DNA from: Clostridium sp. TW13
Lineage (GTDB): Bacteria; Bacillota; Clostridia; Clostridiales; Clostridiaceae
Length of the DNA: 64,000 nt
Assembly: GCF_024345225.1 (NCBI RefSeq)
Contig: NZ_BROD01000001.1
Location: 186,001-250,000 of the forward strand
Direction: 5' to 3'
Shown: piece after piece, positions 55,818 to 64,000 of the stretch
Layout: each line of letters begins with the position of its first letter
Numbering within the stretch: position 1 is the first letter of the stretch
Translations under genes and position numbers: made by a program
Notes under the pieces: model-generated
What the model was told of the DNA's origin: nothing
Databases searched by the model: none
Seen by the model: the letters and a program-made list of their open reading frames with translations, nothing else

Positions 55818-55859
55818 AAAATGTTTAGAATTGTGAGTTATGTAAAGAATTTCAATATA

Positions 55860-55932
55860 TAAGGCATCTTTAAAAATAAATAACTCCATTTGCTAGTCTA
55901 TTTGGATTTGTTATTTATTTTCAGATACCTAA
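55860..55932. repeat. Dispersed inverted-repeat element, copy C
   Basis: TAAGGCATCTTTAAAAATAA at the left and TTATTTATTTTCAGATACCT at the right, the copy with the best-matching arms. It lies between the metK terminator and recD2. Confidence 0.8.
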
Positions 55933-55979
55933 TAATTTGTTATAATGAAGTAATGATTAAAAAAATTAGGAGAGATTTG

Positions 55980-58211
55980 ATGGATGAGTTAAGAGGAAAC
56001 GTTCTATCAATTTTATTTAAGAATGAAGAAAATGGGTACACAGTTTTTAAAATAGAATCAGAGAGAAAAGAAATAATAGCAGTAGGAACAATCCCATATG
56101 TTAGCGAGAATCAGAATTTGTTGCTTAAAGGTGAGTGGATTTTAAATGCAAAGTTTGGTAAGCAATTTAAAGTTGTAGAATGTGAAGAAATTGTTCCTAG
56201 TACGGCAAGTGCAATAGAAAAATATTTATCTTCAGGTGTAATTTATGGAATTGGTCCTGTAACAGCGAAGAAGATAGTAAGTAGATTTGGTGATAGAACA
56301 TTAGAAATATTGGATGAAGATATTAATAAACTAAATGAAATTCAAGGACTTGGAAAGAAAAAAATAGAAATTATTATGGAATCATATAAGTCCCAGAGAG
56401 AATTGAAAAATATAATAATGTTCTTTCAAGCACATATGGTTACTGTTTCACAGTGCATGAAAATATATAAAAAATATGGTGCAAATTCAGTAGTTATAGT
56501 TAAACAGAATCCATATGTATTATGTGATGAAATATCTGGTATTGGATTTAAAACATCAGATAAAATAGCAGCATCTCTAGGTATTGATAAAGAATCTTCT
56601 TTTAGAATAAGTAGCGGAATAAGATATGTAATAAATGAATACTGTGCCAATGGCAATACATTTATGCCAAAGGATGAATTGTTAAGTAGATCTTCAGAAG
56701 TCCTAGATATAAAAGAGGAAACTGTAGAAGATTGTTTGAATAACGAAGTCATTGAGAATAAAATAATGATAGAAAAGGTTAATGGTGTGGATGCAGTTTT
56801 TGCTATGCCATATTATTATTGTGAGATTGGAATAACTCAGCGAATATTAAAGTTAGCCATAAGCAATTTTAATAGCTTAAACATAGATGTAGACTATGAA
56901 ATAAAGCTTTTTGAAGAAGGAAATAATATAAAATTTGCACCTTCTCAGAAAGAAGCTATCACAGGGGCTATGGATAATGGCATTGAAATAATAACAGGTG
57001 GTCCTGGCACAGGAAAAACAACTATAATAAAATGTATAATTGATATTTTTGAAAAATGTGGATTAAAAGTACTTTTAGGTGCACCAACAGGAAGGGCAGC
57101 TAAAAGAATGTCTGAATCAACTAAGAGGGAAGCAAAGACTATACATAGAATGTTAGACATGGTGATAGATGATAATGAGGAATTAATGTATGGACAAAGC
57201 GAAGGGGAACCATTAGATGCAGATGTAATTATAGTTGATGAAGCTTCGATGATAGATATCATGTTAATGAATAATCTGTTAAAATCAATTAAGATGGGAA
57301 CGAGACTTATAGTTGTAGGAGATGTAGATCAATTACCTTCAGTTGGTCCGGGAAATGTATTAGCAGATCTAATAAATGCGAACTTTACCAAGGTGGTTAG
57401 ACTTAATGAAATATTTAGACAGGGTAAAGAAAGTATGATAATAGTAAATGCTCATAAAATAAATAATGGTGAAATGCCTATTCTAAATGAAAAAGGAAAG
57501 GATTTTTTCTTTATAAATGGAACTAATCAAGAGGAAATGTTAAGGACCGTTGTAGAGCTTGCTAATATTAGATTACCTAAGTTCAATAAGTCATGGAATA
57601 AGCTTCGAGACATTCAAATATTGACACCAACGAGAAAAGGAAGTTTAGGTGTGACAAATCTAAATGAAAAATTACAAGCAGTATTAAATCCTAGTAATAA
57701 AAATAAGAAAGAAAAACAATTAAAGAATATGATTTTTAGAGTTGGCGATAAAGTAATGCAAACGAAAAATAATTATTCTATAAACTGGACTAGAATTGCA
57801 GGAAGTGGAGAAAATGAAGGTACAGGGGTGTTTAATGGTGATGTTGGATTCATAGAAGATATAAATGTTGAAAATAGAACTATGTCTGTAATTTTTGATG
57901 AAGAGAGAAAGGTCATTTATGATAATATTAATGCAGATGAACTTGAGAGTGCTTATGCAATAACTATTCATAAAAGTCAGGGAAGTGAATTCCCAGTAGT
58001 TATTATGCCTGTATTTATGGGGTCACCATTATTAATGAATAGAAACTTATTGTATACAGGAATAACTAGAGCTAAAGAATTGGTAGTCCTTGTTGGGGAT
58101 GTTAAGGCGCTTAGCTATATGATTAATAATATTAAGAGTATTGACAGAAATTCTTCACTTCAGTGGAGAATAAATGATATTGTGTCTGAAAATGTATTTT
58201 CTAAAGAATAG
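55980..58211 (+). CDS. recD2: RecD2-type ATP-dependent DNA helicase
   Basis: A 743-residue SF1B 5'-3' helicase (Bacillus YrrC). ATG 55980 has AGGAG seven bases before it and gives MDELRGNVLSILFK; codons further upstream belong to the spacer. Domains: N-terminal OB-like part, helix-hairpin-helix region (YGIGPVTAKKIVSRFG, IQGLGKKKIEIIM, ISGIGFKTSDKIA), Walker A ITGGPGTGKTTIIK, Walker B VIIVDEASMID, and the C-terminal SH3-like insertion and VI motif TGITRAKELVVLVG. Genome maintenance. Ten bases before the ComFA-like gene. Confidence 0.95.
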   Translation: MDELRGNVLSILFKNEENGYTVFKIESERKEIIAVGTIPYVSENQNLLLKGEWILNAKFGKQFKVVECEEIVPSTASAIEKYLSSGVIYGIGPVTAKKIVSRFGDRTLEILDEDINKLNEIQGLGKKKIEIIMESYKSQRELKNIIMFFQAHMVTVSQCMKIYKKYGANSVVIVKQNPYVLCDEISGIGFKTSDKIAASLGIDKESSFRISSGIRYVINEYCANGNTFMPKDELLSRSSEVLDIKEETVEDCLNNEVIENKIMIEKVNGVDAVFAMPYYYCEIGITQRILKLAISNFNSLNIDVDYEIKLFEEGNNIKFAPSQKEAITGAMDNGIEIITGGPGTGKTTIIKCIIDIFEKCGLKVLLGAPTGRAAKRMSESTKREAKTIHRMLDMVIDDNEELMYGQSEGEPLDADVIIVDEASMIDIMLMNNLLKSIKMGTRLIVVGDVDQLPSVGPGNVLADLINANFTKVVRLNEIFRQGKESMIIVNAHKINNGEMPILNEKGKDFFFINGTNQEEMLRTVVELANIRLPKFNKSWNKLRDIQILTPTRKGSLGVTNLNEKLQAVLNPSNKNKKEKQLKNMIFRVGDKVMQTKNNYSINWTRIAGSGENEGTGVFNGDVGFIEDINVENRTMSVIFDEERKVIYDNINADELESAYAITIHKSQGSEFPVVIMPVFMGSPLLMNRNLLYTGITRAKELVVLVGDVKALSYMINNIKSIDRNSSLQWRINDIVSENVFSKE

Positions 58212-58220
58212 AGGTATATT

Positions 58221-59252
58221 ATGAAAGAGTGTGTAATACAAGAAAATCAAAAATGTTCTGAAATAAAATGTTTAATTAAAAATTTAAAGGCATGGTATGA
58301 AGAAGATGAAGAAAAATTAATAAATATAGTAACTTATCCATATAATGAAATAAGAATTTTTAAGTCTTTGATTTATGATGTTCTTAAATCAAATGGAAGA
58401 GTTCTATATTTAGGCAATAATGAGGAAAAGTATAAAGAAATAATTACTGTAATTAAGAGTTTGGGAAAAGATATAACATATTCAAAAGTTAAGGATGGGT
58501 GTATAGATAGTGAGGCTAGTATTAATTTTAGCCGTCTAGGTAATACGCCTAACATTAAAGGAAAATATGATTTGGTGATTTTAGATGATATAAGTGCATT
58601 GTCCAATTATTCTAAGTTAGAGTTACAAGATTTTATTGATTATTTTTATAAGAACTCAAAGAAAATAATTGCATATACCTTTGAAGAAATATTCCTAAAT
58701 GTAAGAGTTTTATATGCTGGAAATGCGTTAAGTGACAAACCTTTTATTGAGCCAAGGGTAATAAAAACACGGGTTGATTTGGAAGAAGATATTCCATTTG
58801 TTATATATGATTATTTAAAATGGTTTAAATCTCAAAAAAGAAAGATTCTAATGTTAACTCCTGATTCTGAAAAAAAAGAGCTTGTTTATGAGTACTATCT
58901 TAAAAAATTAAAAATAAGTGATAAAATCAAAGTATTTAAATATAGTGAAGAGCAGAGCAATAAATTATATAAAGAGGTAAATAGCATAAAGGATAATGCT
59001 GTTATTATAGTTTCTGAAGTTATTAATGAGGAGTTTAGAAATATACCTAACCTAGATATAATAGTTTATTTTTCTGACGATAGATGGTTTGACTATAAGA
59101 AGATAATATATTTATGTGGGAAAGTAGGAGAAAAGAATAAGGAGGGAGAAGTTTTGCTACTATCAAATGAAGTCAGTGACAATATTGATTTAGCTAAAGA
59201 ATATGCAAGGCAGTATAATAAAATTTCATGGGAAAAAGGTTTGTTGAGTTAA
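58221..59252 (+). CDS. ComFA-like protein without a Walker A motif
   Basis: A 343-residue protein overlapping comFC by 25 bases, the usual place of comFA. The helicase layout can be followed: a strand with YDLVILDDISALSNYSKLELQDF in place of the DEAD box, then EPRVIKTRVDLEEDIPFVIYDYLKWFKSQKRKILMLTP corresponding to the RecA2 start, and later NAVIIVSEVINEEFRNIPNLDIIVYFSDD. No GxxGxGKT is present (VLKSNGRVLYLG at that point), and the N-terminal zinc site is reduced. It probably does not hydrolyse ATP by the normal mechanism. The ComFA relation is inferred from position and pattern. Confidence 0.6.
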   Translation: MKECVIQENQKCSEIKCLIKNLKAWYEEDEEKLINIVTYPYNEIRIFKSLIYDVLKSNGRVLYLGNNEEKYKEIITVIKSLGKDITYSKVKDGCIDSEASINFSRLGNTPNIKGKYDLVILDDISALSNYSKLELQDFIDYFYKNSKKIIAYTFEEIFLNVRVLYAGNALSDKPFIEPRVIKTRVDLEEDIPFVIYDYLKWFKSQKRKILMLTPDSEKKELVYEYYLKKLKISDKIKVFKYSEEQSNKLYKEVNSIKDNAVIIVSEVINEEFRNIPNLDIIVYFSDDRWFDYKKIIYLCGKVGEKNKEGEVLLLSNEVSDNIDLAKEYARQYNKISWEKGLLS

Positions 59253-59890
59253 TAAAGTATTTTTATGAATGTTTTATTGAAACTTTGTTTCCACATATCA
59301 ATCAATGTATTTGTTGTGGAGAAGAAAGTGATGAAGTAATTTGTGATAAATGTAATAGCAAGATAAATTATATTACTGGGAAAATAAAATTAAAAGATTT
59401 TGATGAATATGTGTATCCGTGTTGCTATTATGGGCATGAAATAAAGAAACTGGTTTTAAAATTTAAATACGGCAGAGATTTTTATATTGGAGAAAAACTA
59501 GGGGATTTTATTATCGATAAAATAAAATCCTTTGAAGATAAGAATTGGGTGCTGGCATATATACCAAGTTCAAAGAAAAATATAAAAGATAGAGGATTTG
59601 ATCAATGTGAGTTTCTAGCAGAATATATTGAGCATGAAACTGGGATTTTAGCAAAGAAGTACCTAATTAAAGATGATAATGTTAAAGAACAAAAAAGACT
59701 AAGTCATAAAGAGAGAATAGATAATTTAAAAGATGCTTTTCAATCTTCAAAGGAAGTTTCTGGAAAGGAAGTTATTCTTATAGATGATGTTATAACTACA
59801 GGAGCAACATTATTTTTTGCAAAGAAGGCATTGATTGATGCAGGAGCAAAAAAAGTTCTAATAATTGCTGTTGCAAAAAGTACAATATAA
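59228..59890 (+). CDS. comFC: Competence protein ComFC (phosphoribosyltransferase-like)
   Basis: A 220-residue protein with an N-terminal zinc finger (CICCGEESDEVICDKC) and a type I phosphoribosyltransferase fold ending in the PRPP motif VILIDDVITTGATL. It takes part in DNA uptake in competent species; the function in clostridia is unclear. It begins inside the upstream gene. Its last codons contain the promoter of the raiA RNA. Confidence 0.92.
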   Translation: MGKRFVELIKYFYECFIETLFPHINQCICCGEESDEVICDKCNSKINYITGKIKLKDFDEYVYPCCYYGHEIKKLVLKFKYGRDFYIGEKLGDFIIDKIKSFEDKNWVLAYIPSSKKNIKDRGFDQCEFLAEYIEHETGILAKKYLIKDDNVKEQKRLSHKERIDNLKDAFQSSKEVSGKEVILIDDVITTGATLFFAKKALIDAGAKKVLIIAVAKSTI

Positions 59891-59899
59891 TTGTATAAT
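59871..59899 (+). promoter_or_regulatory. Promoter of the raiA-type RNA
   Basis: TTGCAA (59871-59876), a 17-base spacer and TATAAT (59894-59899), overlapping the end of comFC. Confidence 0.65.
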
Positions 59900-59905
59900 A
59901 ATTTT

Positions 59906-60117
59906 CAGAAAAGCTAGGTTTGTGGTTGAAAGTCGATGCCAGTCGCAGGCGAAACGATCCACGTAAGTTAAACAAAGAGTTAATGAGCATGGTGCGGTTT
60001 AGAGGTAAGTCCTGCCAGTTAGTAGCTGAGAGGGTTAGTAGTGAGAGGTTGAGTCCGGGTAGCAAAAGCTCCAGCAGGCGAGTGTGGGGTCAAAGACCAG
60101 GTCAACTAGCTTTTCCA
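59906..60117 (+). ncRNA. raiA-motif structured RNA
   Basis: About 210 nt, closed by a perfect 10-bp stem GAAAAGCTAG (59908-59917) with CTAGCTTTTC (60106-60115), with GC-richer, conserved-looking interior (CGATGCCAGTCGCAGGCGAA, GAGGTAAGTCCTGCCAG, GTTGAGTCCGGGTAGC, GGCGAGTGTGGGGTC). It has its own promoter and terminator and stands just before hpf/raiA, the place and size of the raiA motif, a large non-coding RNA of Clostridia linked to sporulation. The 66-codon frame across it is spurious. Confidence 0.87.
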
Positions 60118-60118
60118 T

Positions 60119-60157
60119 AAAAAAGTCATTAGTTTCTAAAACTAATGACTTTTTTGT
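60119..60157 (+). terminator. Terminator of the raiA-type RNA
   Basis: AAAAAAGTCATTAGTTT pairs with AAACTAATGACTTTTTT, loop CTA. Confidence 0.93.
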
Positions 60158-60401
60158 ATTTTTTAATAATTATTTTGTGCTCGGTTATAATAATTATAAA
60201 ATATTTTGTTGGACAAAGTAAAGTTAACACTAAATAGGAGAAACAAAGTATTCTATAGAAAAATTGATTTAATATTATTAATATTCAGTTAATTCGGTAA
60301 AAGCAAACTTGTTAAAAGATAAAAATGTATGTAAAATAAAATTAACAAATAAAACGATTACTTAATTAAAAGTAATCTTAGTTTTGAGAGGGGCTGACCA
60401 T

Positions 60402-60938
60402 ATGAAAGTAACAGTATTAGCAAAAAACATAAAGTTAACACCTGCATTGAGAGAGGCTGTGGAAAAAAAATTATCGAAGCTAGATAAATATTTTAATCCA
60501 AATGTGGAAGCCAAAGTTACATTAAGTGTACAAAAGAACAGACATATAATAGAAGTAACAATACCATTTAATGGGGTAGTGTTAAGATGCGAAGAATCAA
60601 CTGAGGATATGTATAAATCCATTGATTTAATTGAAGATAAATTAGAAAGACAGATGAGAAAGCAAAAGACAAAGTTAGAAAGAAAGTATAGTGGTGAATC
60701 TGTAAGATATTTAAATCTAGATATGATTGAAAATAGAAATGAAGAAGAACAAGAAGGAAGAGTTGTTAAAACTAAAAAGTTCCCAGTAAAACCAATGTTC
60801 CAAGAAGAAGCTATATTACAAATGGAACTCGTAGGACATAACTTTTTTGTATACAAAGAAGCAGAAACTAACGAAATAAGAGTCATTTATAAAAGAAAAG
60901 ATGGAGATTATGGATTAATCGAACCAGAATTTTTATAA
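60402..60938 (+). CDS. hpf: Long-form ribosome hibernation promoting factor
   Basis: Pairs 70S ribosomes into inactive 100S dimers in resting cells. 178 residues: an N-terminal S30AE domain (MKVTVLAKNIKLTPALREAVEKKLSKLDKYF) and the long-form C-terminal dimerisation domain (FPVKPMFQEEAILQMELVGHNFFVYKEAETNEIRVIYKRKDGDYGLIEP). ATG 60402 follows GAGAGGGG. Also called raiA, hence the name of the RNA upstream. Confidence 0.96.
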   Translation: MKVTVLAKNIKLTPALREAVEKKLSKLDKYFNPNVEAKVTLSVQKNRHIIEVTIPFNGVVLRCEESTEDMYKSIDLIEDKLERQMRKQKTKLERKYSGESVRYLNLDMIENRNEEEQEGRVVKTKKFPVKPMFQEEAILQMELVGHNFFVYKEAETNEIRVIYKRKDGDYGLIEPEFL

Positions 60939-60962
60939 AATATAAATTAATAATTGATATTT

Positions 60963-60997
60963 AGCTACTCAAAATCAATTTTGGGTAGCTTTTAATT
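60963..60997 (+). terminator. Terminator of hpf
   Basis: AGCTACTCAAAAT/ATTTTGGGTAGCT and TTTTAATT. Confidence 0.8.
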
Positions 60998-61028
60998 ATG
61001 TATAAAGGTATAATGTAATAAGAATATG

Positions 61029-61058
61029 TTGAATTTATAAACTAATAAATGGTATAAT
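61029..61058 (+). promoter_or_regulatory. Promoter of secA
   Basis: TTGAAT (61029-61034), an 18-base spacer and TATAAT (61053-61058). The transcript would carry repeat copy D in its 200-base leader. Confidence 0.6.
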
Positions 61059-61073
61059 TTAAAAAAATACGTT

Positions 61074-61238
61074 TAAAGCATCTGAAGATAAGCAACAAAT
61101 CTAAATATGCGACTGATATTTTTAGTTAGACAATGAAGCAGGTTCTGCAGATAGTGAGCTATCTAATAGTTCTGTTCACGTAGCATAAGGTCAAATAGAT
61201 TAGTATAAGTACTTACCTATTTTTTTGAAGATGCCTAA
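61074..61238. repeat. Dispersed inverted-repeat element, enlarged copy D
   Basis: Left arm AAAGCATCTGAAGATAAGCA and right arm TATTTTTTTGAAGATGCCTA belong to the family, but 165 bases lie between the outer ends, about twice the normal size. The extra middle holds AGATAGTGAGCTATCT, a small hairpin. Confidence 0.65.
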
Positions 61239-61270
61239 ATATAATACTACAGGATTGAGAGGAAAGAAGC

Positions 61271-63781
61271 ATGGGATTGTTAAGTAAAGTTTTTGGGACT
61301 TATAGTGAGAGGGAAGTAAAAAGGATAGTTCCTATTGTAGATAAAATAGATTCACTACAAAGTTCAATTAGAGAACTATCAGATGAGGATTTAAGAAATA
61401 AAACTCAAGAATTTAAAGATAGGGTTTCAAATGGAGAAAGTTTGGATTCTATATTACCAGAAGCTTTTGCAGTTGTAAGAGAAGCTTCGACTAGAGTTCT
61501 AGGGTTAACACATTATAGAGAACAATTAATTGGAGGTATAGTACTTCATCAAGGTAGAATTTCAGAAATGAAAACAGGTGAAGGAAAAACTTTAGTTGCT
61601 ACATTACCAGCATATTTAAATGCACTAGAAGGTAAGGGAGTACATGTAGTTACAGTAAATGATTATCTTGCTAAGAGAGATATGGAGGAAATGGGAAGAG
61701 TATATGGATTCCTAGGACTTACTACAGGTGTTATTGTTCATGAATTAGACAATAATCAAAGAAGAGAATCATATAATGCTGATATAACTTATGGAACAAA
61801 CAATGAATTTGGATTCGATTATCTTAGAGACAATATGGTTATATATAAAGAAGAAAGAGTTCAAAGACCTTTACACTATTGTATAGTGGACGAAGTTGAC
61901 TCTATATTAATTGATGAAGCTAGAACTCCACTTATAATTTCAGGTGCAGGAGAAAAGAGTACTGAATTTTATAAGATAGCAGATTTCTTTGCAAAGGGAT
62001 TAACAGCAGAAGATGATTTTACTTTAGATGAAAAAGCAAATGCTGTTATGCTTACAGATGCAGGTGTAGCTAAGGCAGAAAAAGCTTTTGGAGTTGAAAA
62101 TTATGCTGATGCTGAGAATATGGAACTTCAACATTATTTAACTCAAGCATTAAAAGCAAATTACATGATGAAGCTAGATAAAGACTACATGGTTAAAGAT
62201 GGAGAAGTTATAATTGTAGATGAGTTTACAGGAAGACTAATGGAAGGTAGAAGATACTCTGATGGTTTACATCAAGCTATTGAAGCTAAAGAGGGTGTAA
62301 AGGTAGAAAGAGAATCTAAAACTTTAGCTACAATTACATTCCAAAATTATTTTAGAATGTATAAAAAATTAGCAGGTATGACTGGTACAGCTTTAACAGA
62401 AGAAAATGAATTTAGAGAAATTTATGGATTGGATGTTATAGTAATTCCTACGCATAGACCAGTTGTCAGAACTGATTTACCAGACTTAATCTATACAACT
62501 CAACGTGGTAAATTAAATGCTATTGTTGATGATATAGCTGAAACAAATAAGAAAGGTCAACCGGTTCTAGTTGGTACTACAAGTATTGAAAAGTCAGAAG
62601 CTTTATCAAAATTACTTAGTAAAAAGGGCGTTAAGCATAGAGTTTTAAATGCTAAATTCCATGAACAGGAAGCAGATATTATATCTCATGCAGGAGAACT
62701 TGGGACTGTTACAATAGCTACTAACATGGCTGGTAGAGGTACTGATATTAAACTTGGTGAAGGTGTAGTAGAAGTTGGAGGACTTAAGATTATAGGTACT
62801 GAAAGACATGAGTCTAGAAGAATAGATAATCAGCTTAGAGGACGTTCAGGACGTCAAGGAGATCCAGGTGAATCAAGATTCTATATTTCTTTAGAAGATG
62901 ATTTAATGAGAATATTTGGTGGAGAAAGACTACAAGGTATTATTGGAAGCGGATTGGCTGAAGATGAAGCTATAGAAAGTAAGATGGTTACTAAATCTAT
63001 AGAGAATGCTCAAAAGAAGGTTGAAGGAAATAACTTTGATGTAAGAAAGACTTTACTTGGATATGATGATGTTATGAATAAGCAAAGAGAAGTTATATAT
63101 AGACAAAGATCTCAAGTACTTGAAGGTGAAAACTTAAAGGATCAAGTTCAAGGAATGGTTGAAGATATAATTGATTTTGCAGTAGATTCACATGTTACAG
63201 GTGTAGAGGATACCTTTAAGCAAGAATTGAAAAATTTAGTGGATTATTTAGAAGATATCTGTATCCCAGAAGGAATAGTAACAGTTGAAGAACTTGAAAA
63301 GATGCAAAAGAATGAAATGAAATCAAGATTCTTATCAGTTGCAAAAGAAGTTTATGCAGCAAAGGAAGCAGACTTTGGAGAAGAACAACTTAGAGAAATT
63401 GAAAGAGTAGTAATGCTTAAAGTTGTTGATACAAAGTGGATGGATAATATAGATGATATGGATCATCTAAAACAAGGAATAGGACTTAGAGCATATAAGC
63501 AACAAGATCCAACACAAGCATATCAATTTGAAGGTAGTGCTATGTTTGATGAAATGATACAAAATATTAAGACTGAAACAGTTAAAATGTTGTATCACGT
63601 TCAAATAGAGCATGCTCCTGAAAGAGAAAGAGTTGTAGAAGAAACTTCAACAAACTATGGTGATGATGGAAGCACAAAGAAAAAACCTATAAAGAAGGAA
63701 GACAAAATAGGAAGAAATGATTTGTGTCCATGTGGCAGTGGTAAGAAGTATAAGAATTGCCATGGAAGAGAAGTATTATAA
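61271..63781 (+). CDS. secA: Protein translocase ATPase SecA
   Basis: The motor that pushes precursors through SecYEG. 836 residues: [52 protein letters not shown] with Walker [51 protein letters not shown], and the C-terminal zinc domain [14 protein letters not shown], which binds SecB-like partners or ribosomes. GAGAGGAAAG upstream. The usual partner prfB follows it. Confidence 0.98.
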   Translation: MGLLSKVFGTYSEREVKRIVPIVDKIDSLQSSIRELSDEDLRNKTQEFKDRVSNGESLDSILPEAFAVVREASTRVLGLTHYREQLIGGIVLHQGRISEMKTGEGKTLVATLPAYLNALEGKGVHVVTVNDYLAKRDMEEMGRVYGFLGLTTGVIVHELDNNQRRESYNADITYGTNNEFGFDYLRDNMVIYKEERVQRPLHYCIVDEVDSILIDEARTPLIISGAGEKSTEFYKIADFFAKGLTAEDDFTLDEKANAVMLTDAGVAKAEKAFGVENYADAENMELQHYLTQALKANYMMKLDKDYMVKDGEVIIVDEFTGRLMEGRRYSDGLHQAIEAKEGVKVERESKTLATITFQNYFRMYKKLAGMTGTALTEENEFREIYGLDVIVIPTHRPVVRTDLPDLIYTTQRGKLNAIVDDIAETNKKGQPVLVGTTSIEKSEALSKLLSKKGVKHRVLNAKFHEQEADIISHAGELGTVTIATNMAGRGTDIKLGEGVVEVGGLKIIGTERHESRRIDNQLRGRSGRQGDPGESRFYISLEDDLMRIFGGERLQGIIGSGLAEDEAIESKMVTKSIENAQKKVEGNNFDVRKTLLGYDDVMNKQREVIYRQRSQVLEGENLKDQVQGMVEDIIDFAVDSHVTGVEDTFKQELKNLVDYLEDICIPEGIVTVEELEKMQKNEMKSRFLSVAKEVYAAKEADFGEEQLREIERVVMLKVVDTKWMDNIDDMDHLKQGIGLRAYKQQDPTQAYQFEGSAMFDEMIQNIKTETVKMLYHVQIEHAPERERVVEETSTNYGDDGSTKKKPIKKEDKIGRNDLCPCGSGKKYKNCHGREVL

Positions 63782-63784
63782 AAA

Positions 63785-63809
63785 TAAAAAAGGGCTTAGC
63801 CCTTTTTTT
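63785..63809 (+). terminator. Terminator of secA
   Basis: AAAAAGGGCTTAGCCCTTTTT, a compact hairpin with a T-run. Confidence 0.92.
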
Positions 63810-63891
63810 ATTGCAAAATAATTAGGGATATTTTTTTAATTTAGTGTTACAATGTTAATATTGGTTATAATAAATTAAATGAGGTGATAAT

Positions 63892-64000
63892 ATGTTGCTT
63901 GAAATTGAAAATCAAATTAGCAAGCTTAAGAACATAGAGCAAACATTAGAAGAAATGAGGGATTCACTTTGACATTTCAGCTATAGAAAAGAAAGTATCT
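63892..64000 (+). CDS. prfB: Peptide chain release factor 2, 5' part with programmed frameshift
   Basis: Reads UGA and UAA. Frame 0 starts ATG 63892 after GAGGTG and stops at TGA 63970-63972 after 26 codons, within CTTTGAC, the classical +1 slip site. Moving one base forward gives DISAIEKKVS and continues past the window end. AGGG lies five bases before CTT and can act as the stimulating internal ribosome site. Low release factor 2 lets the ribosome slip, giving self-regulation. Only the first 36 residues are visible. Confidence 0.93.

Noticed and set aside
59920-60120. A 66-codon frame downstream of comFC
   Set aside because: It runs across the structured raiA-type RNA, has no ribosome site and gives an arginine-rich sequence without protein character.

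Overview
The window is low-GC, AT-rich DNA from an endospore-forming, acid/solvent-type Clostridium of the cluster I (C. beijerinckii/C. butyricum-like) kind. This is inferred from codon use, AGGAGG-type ribosome sites with many TTG/GTG starts, a clostridial thiolase next to a full F-type ATP synthase operon, cyanophycin genes, SipL/YabG/SpoIIR/SpoIID/SpoIIQ/SpoIIID, and a raiA-type structured RNA. I see no phage, insertion-sequence transposase, CRISPR array or rRNA operon.

Layout. 1-1 kb: a tRNA-Glu, a 50-residue membrane peptide, a decayed second tRNA-Glu and an inverted pair of perfect DnaA boxes. 1-14.2 kb: a spore-surface region with three GT4-type glycosyltransferases, three CotS-family kinase-like proteins plus a fourth that lacks its N-lobe, a small SPOCS-like protein and the coat protease YabG; an orphan EutH permease, a radical-SAM protein and a solute-binding lipoprotein lie among them. 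14.2-22.3 kb: veg, a candidate antisense-strand small RNA, sipL, cphB-cphA (cyanophycin), ispE, spoIIR and a YwiB-like gene. 22.4-36.8 kb: housekeeping genes pyrG, rho, rpmE, tdk, prmC, prfA, tsaC, ywlE, rpiB, upp, comEB and wecB. 37-45.5 kb: thlA and atpIBEFHAGDC. 45.6-53.4 kb: ywmB, murA, spoIID, spoIIQ, spoIIID, mreB/mbl and yyaC, in the order known from Bacillus, interrupted by a decayed glycosyltransferase and a small repeat protein. 53.5-64 kb: eight tRNAs in a tandem amplified array, SAM riboswitch-metK, recD2, a ComFA-like gene, comFC, raiA RNA, hpf, secA and the start of prfB with its programmed frameshift.

How it fits together. Most of the window serves either sporulation (coat assembly, glycan or phosphate decoration of the spore surface, engulfment, mother-cell transcription) or core growth (translation termination and hibernation, nucleotide salvage, ATP synthesis, cell wall). 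The least explained parts are: a minus-strand small RNA with a complete promoter and terminator between veg and sipL; a dispersed family of about 70-80 bp inverted-repeat elements (six copies seen, one forming the end of a gene and one enlarged inside the secA leader); the expanded CotS/GT4 module with a kinase-like protein lacking an N-lobe; an eight-codon leader peptide that seems to carry translation into metK behind a SAM riboswitch; a hairpin that buries the spoIIR ribosome site; and a SpoIIQ in which every zinc ligand is replaced. All calls come from reading the sequence; no database search was run.
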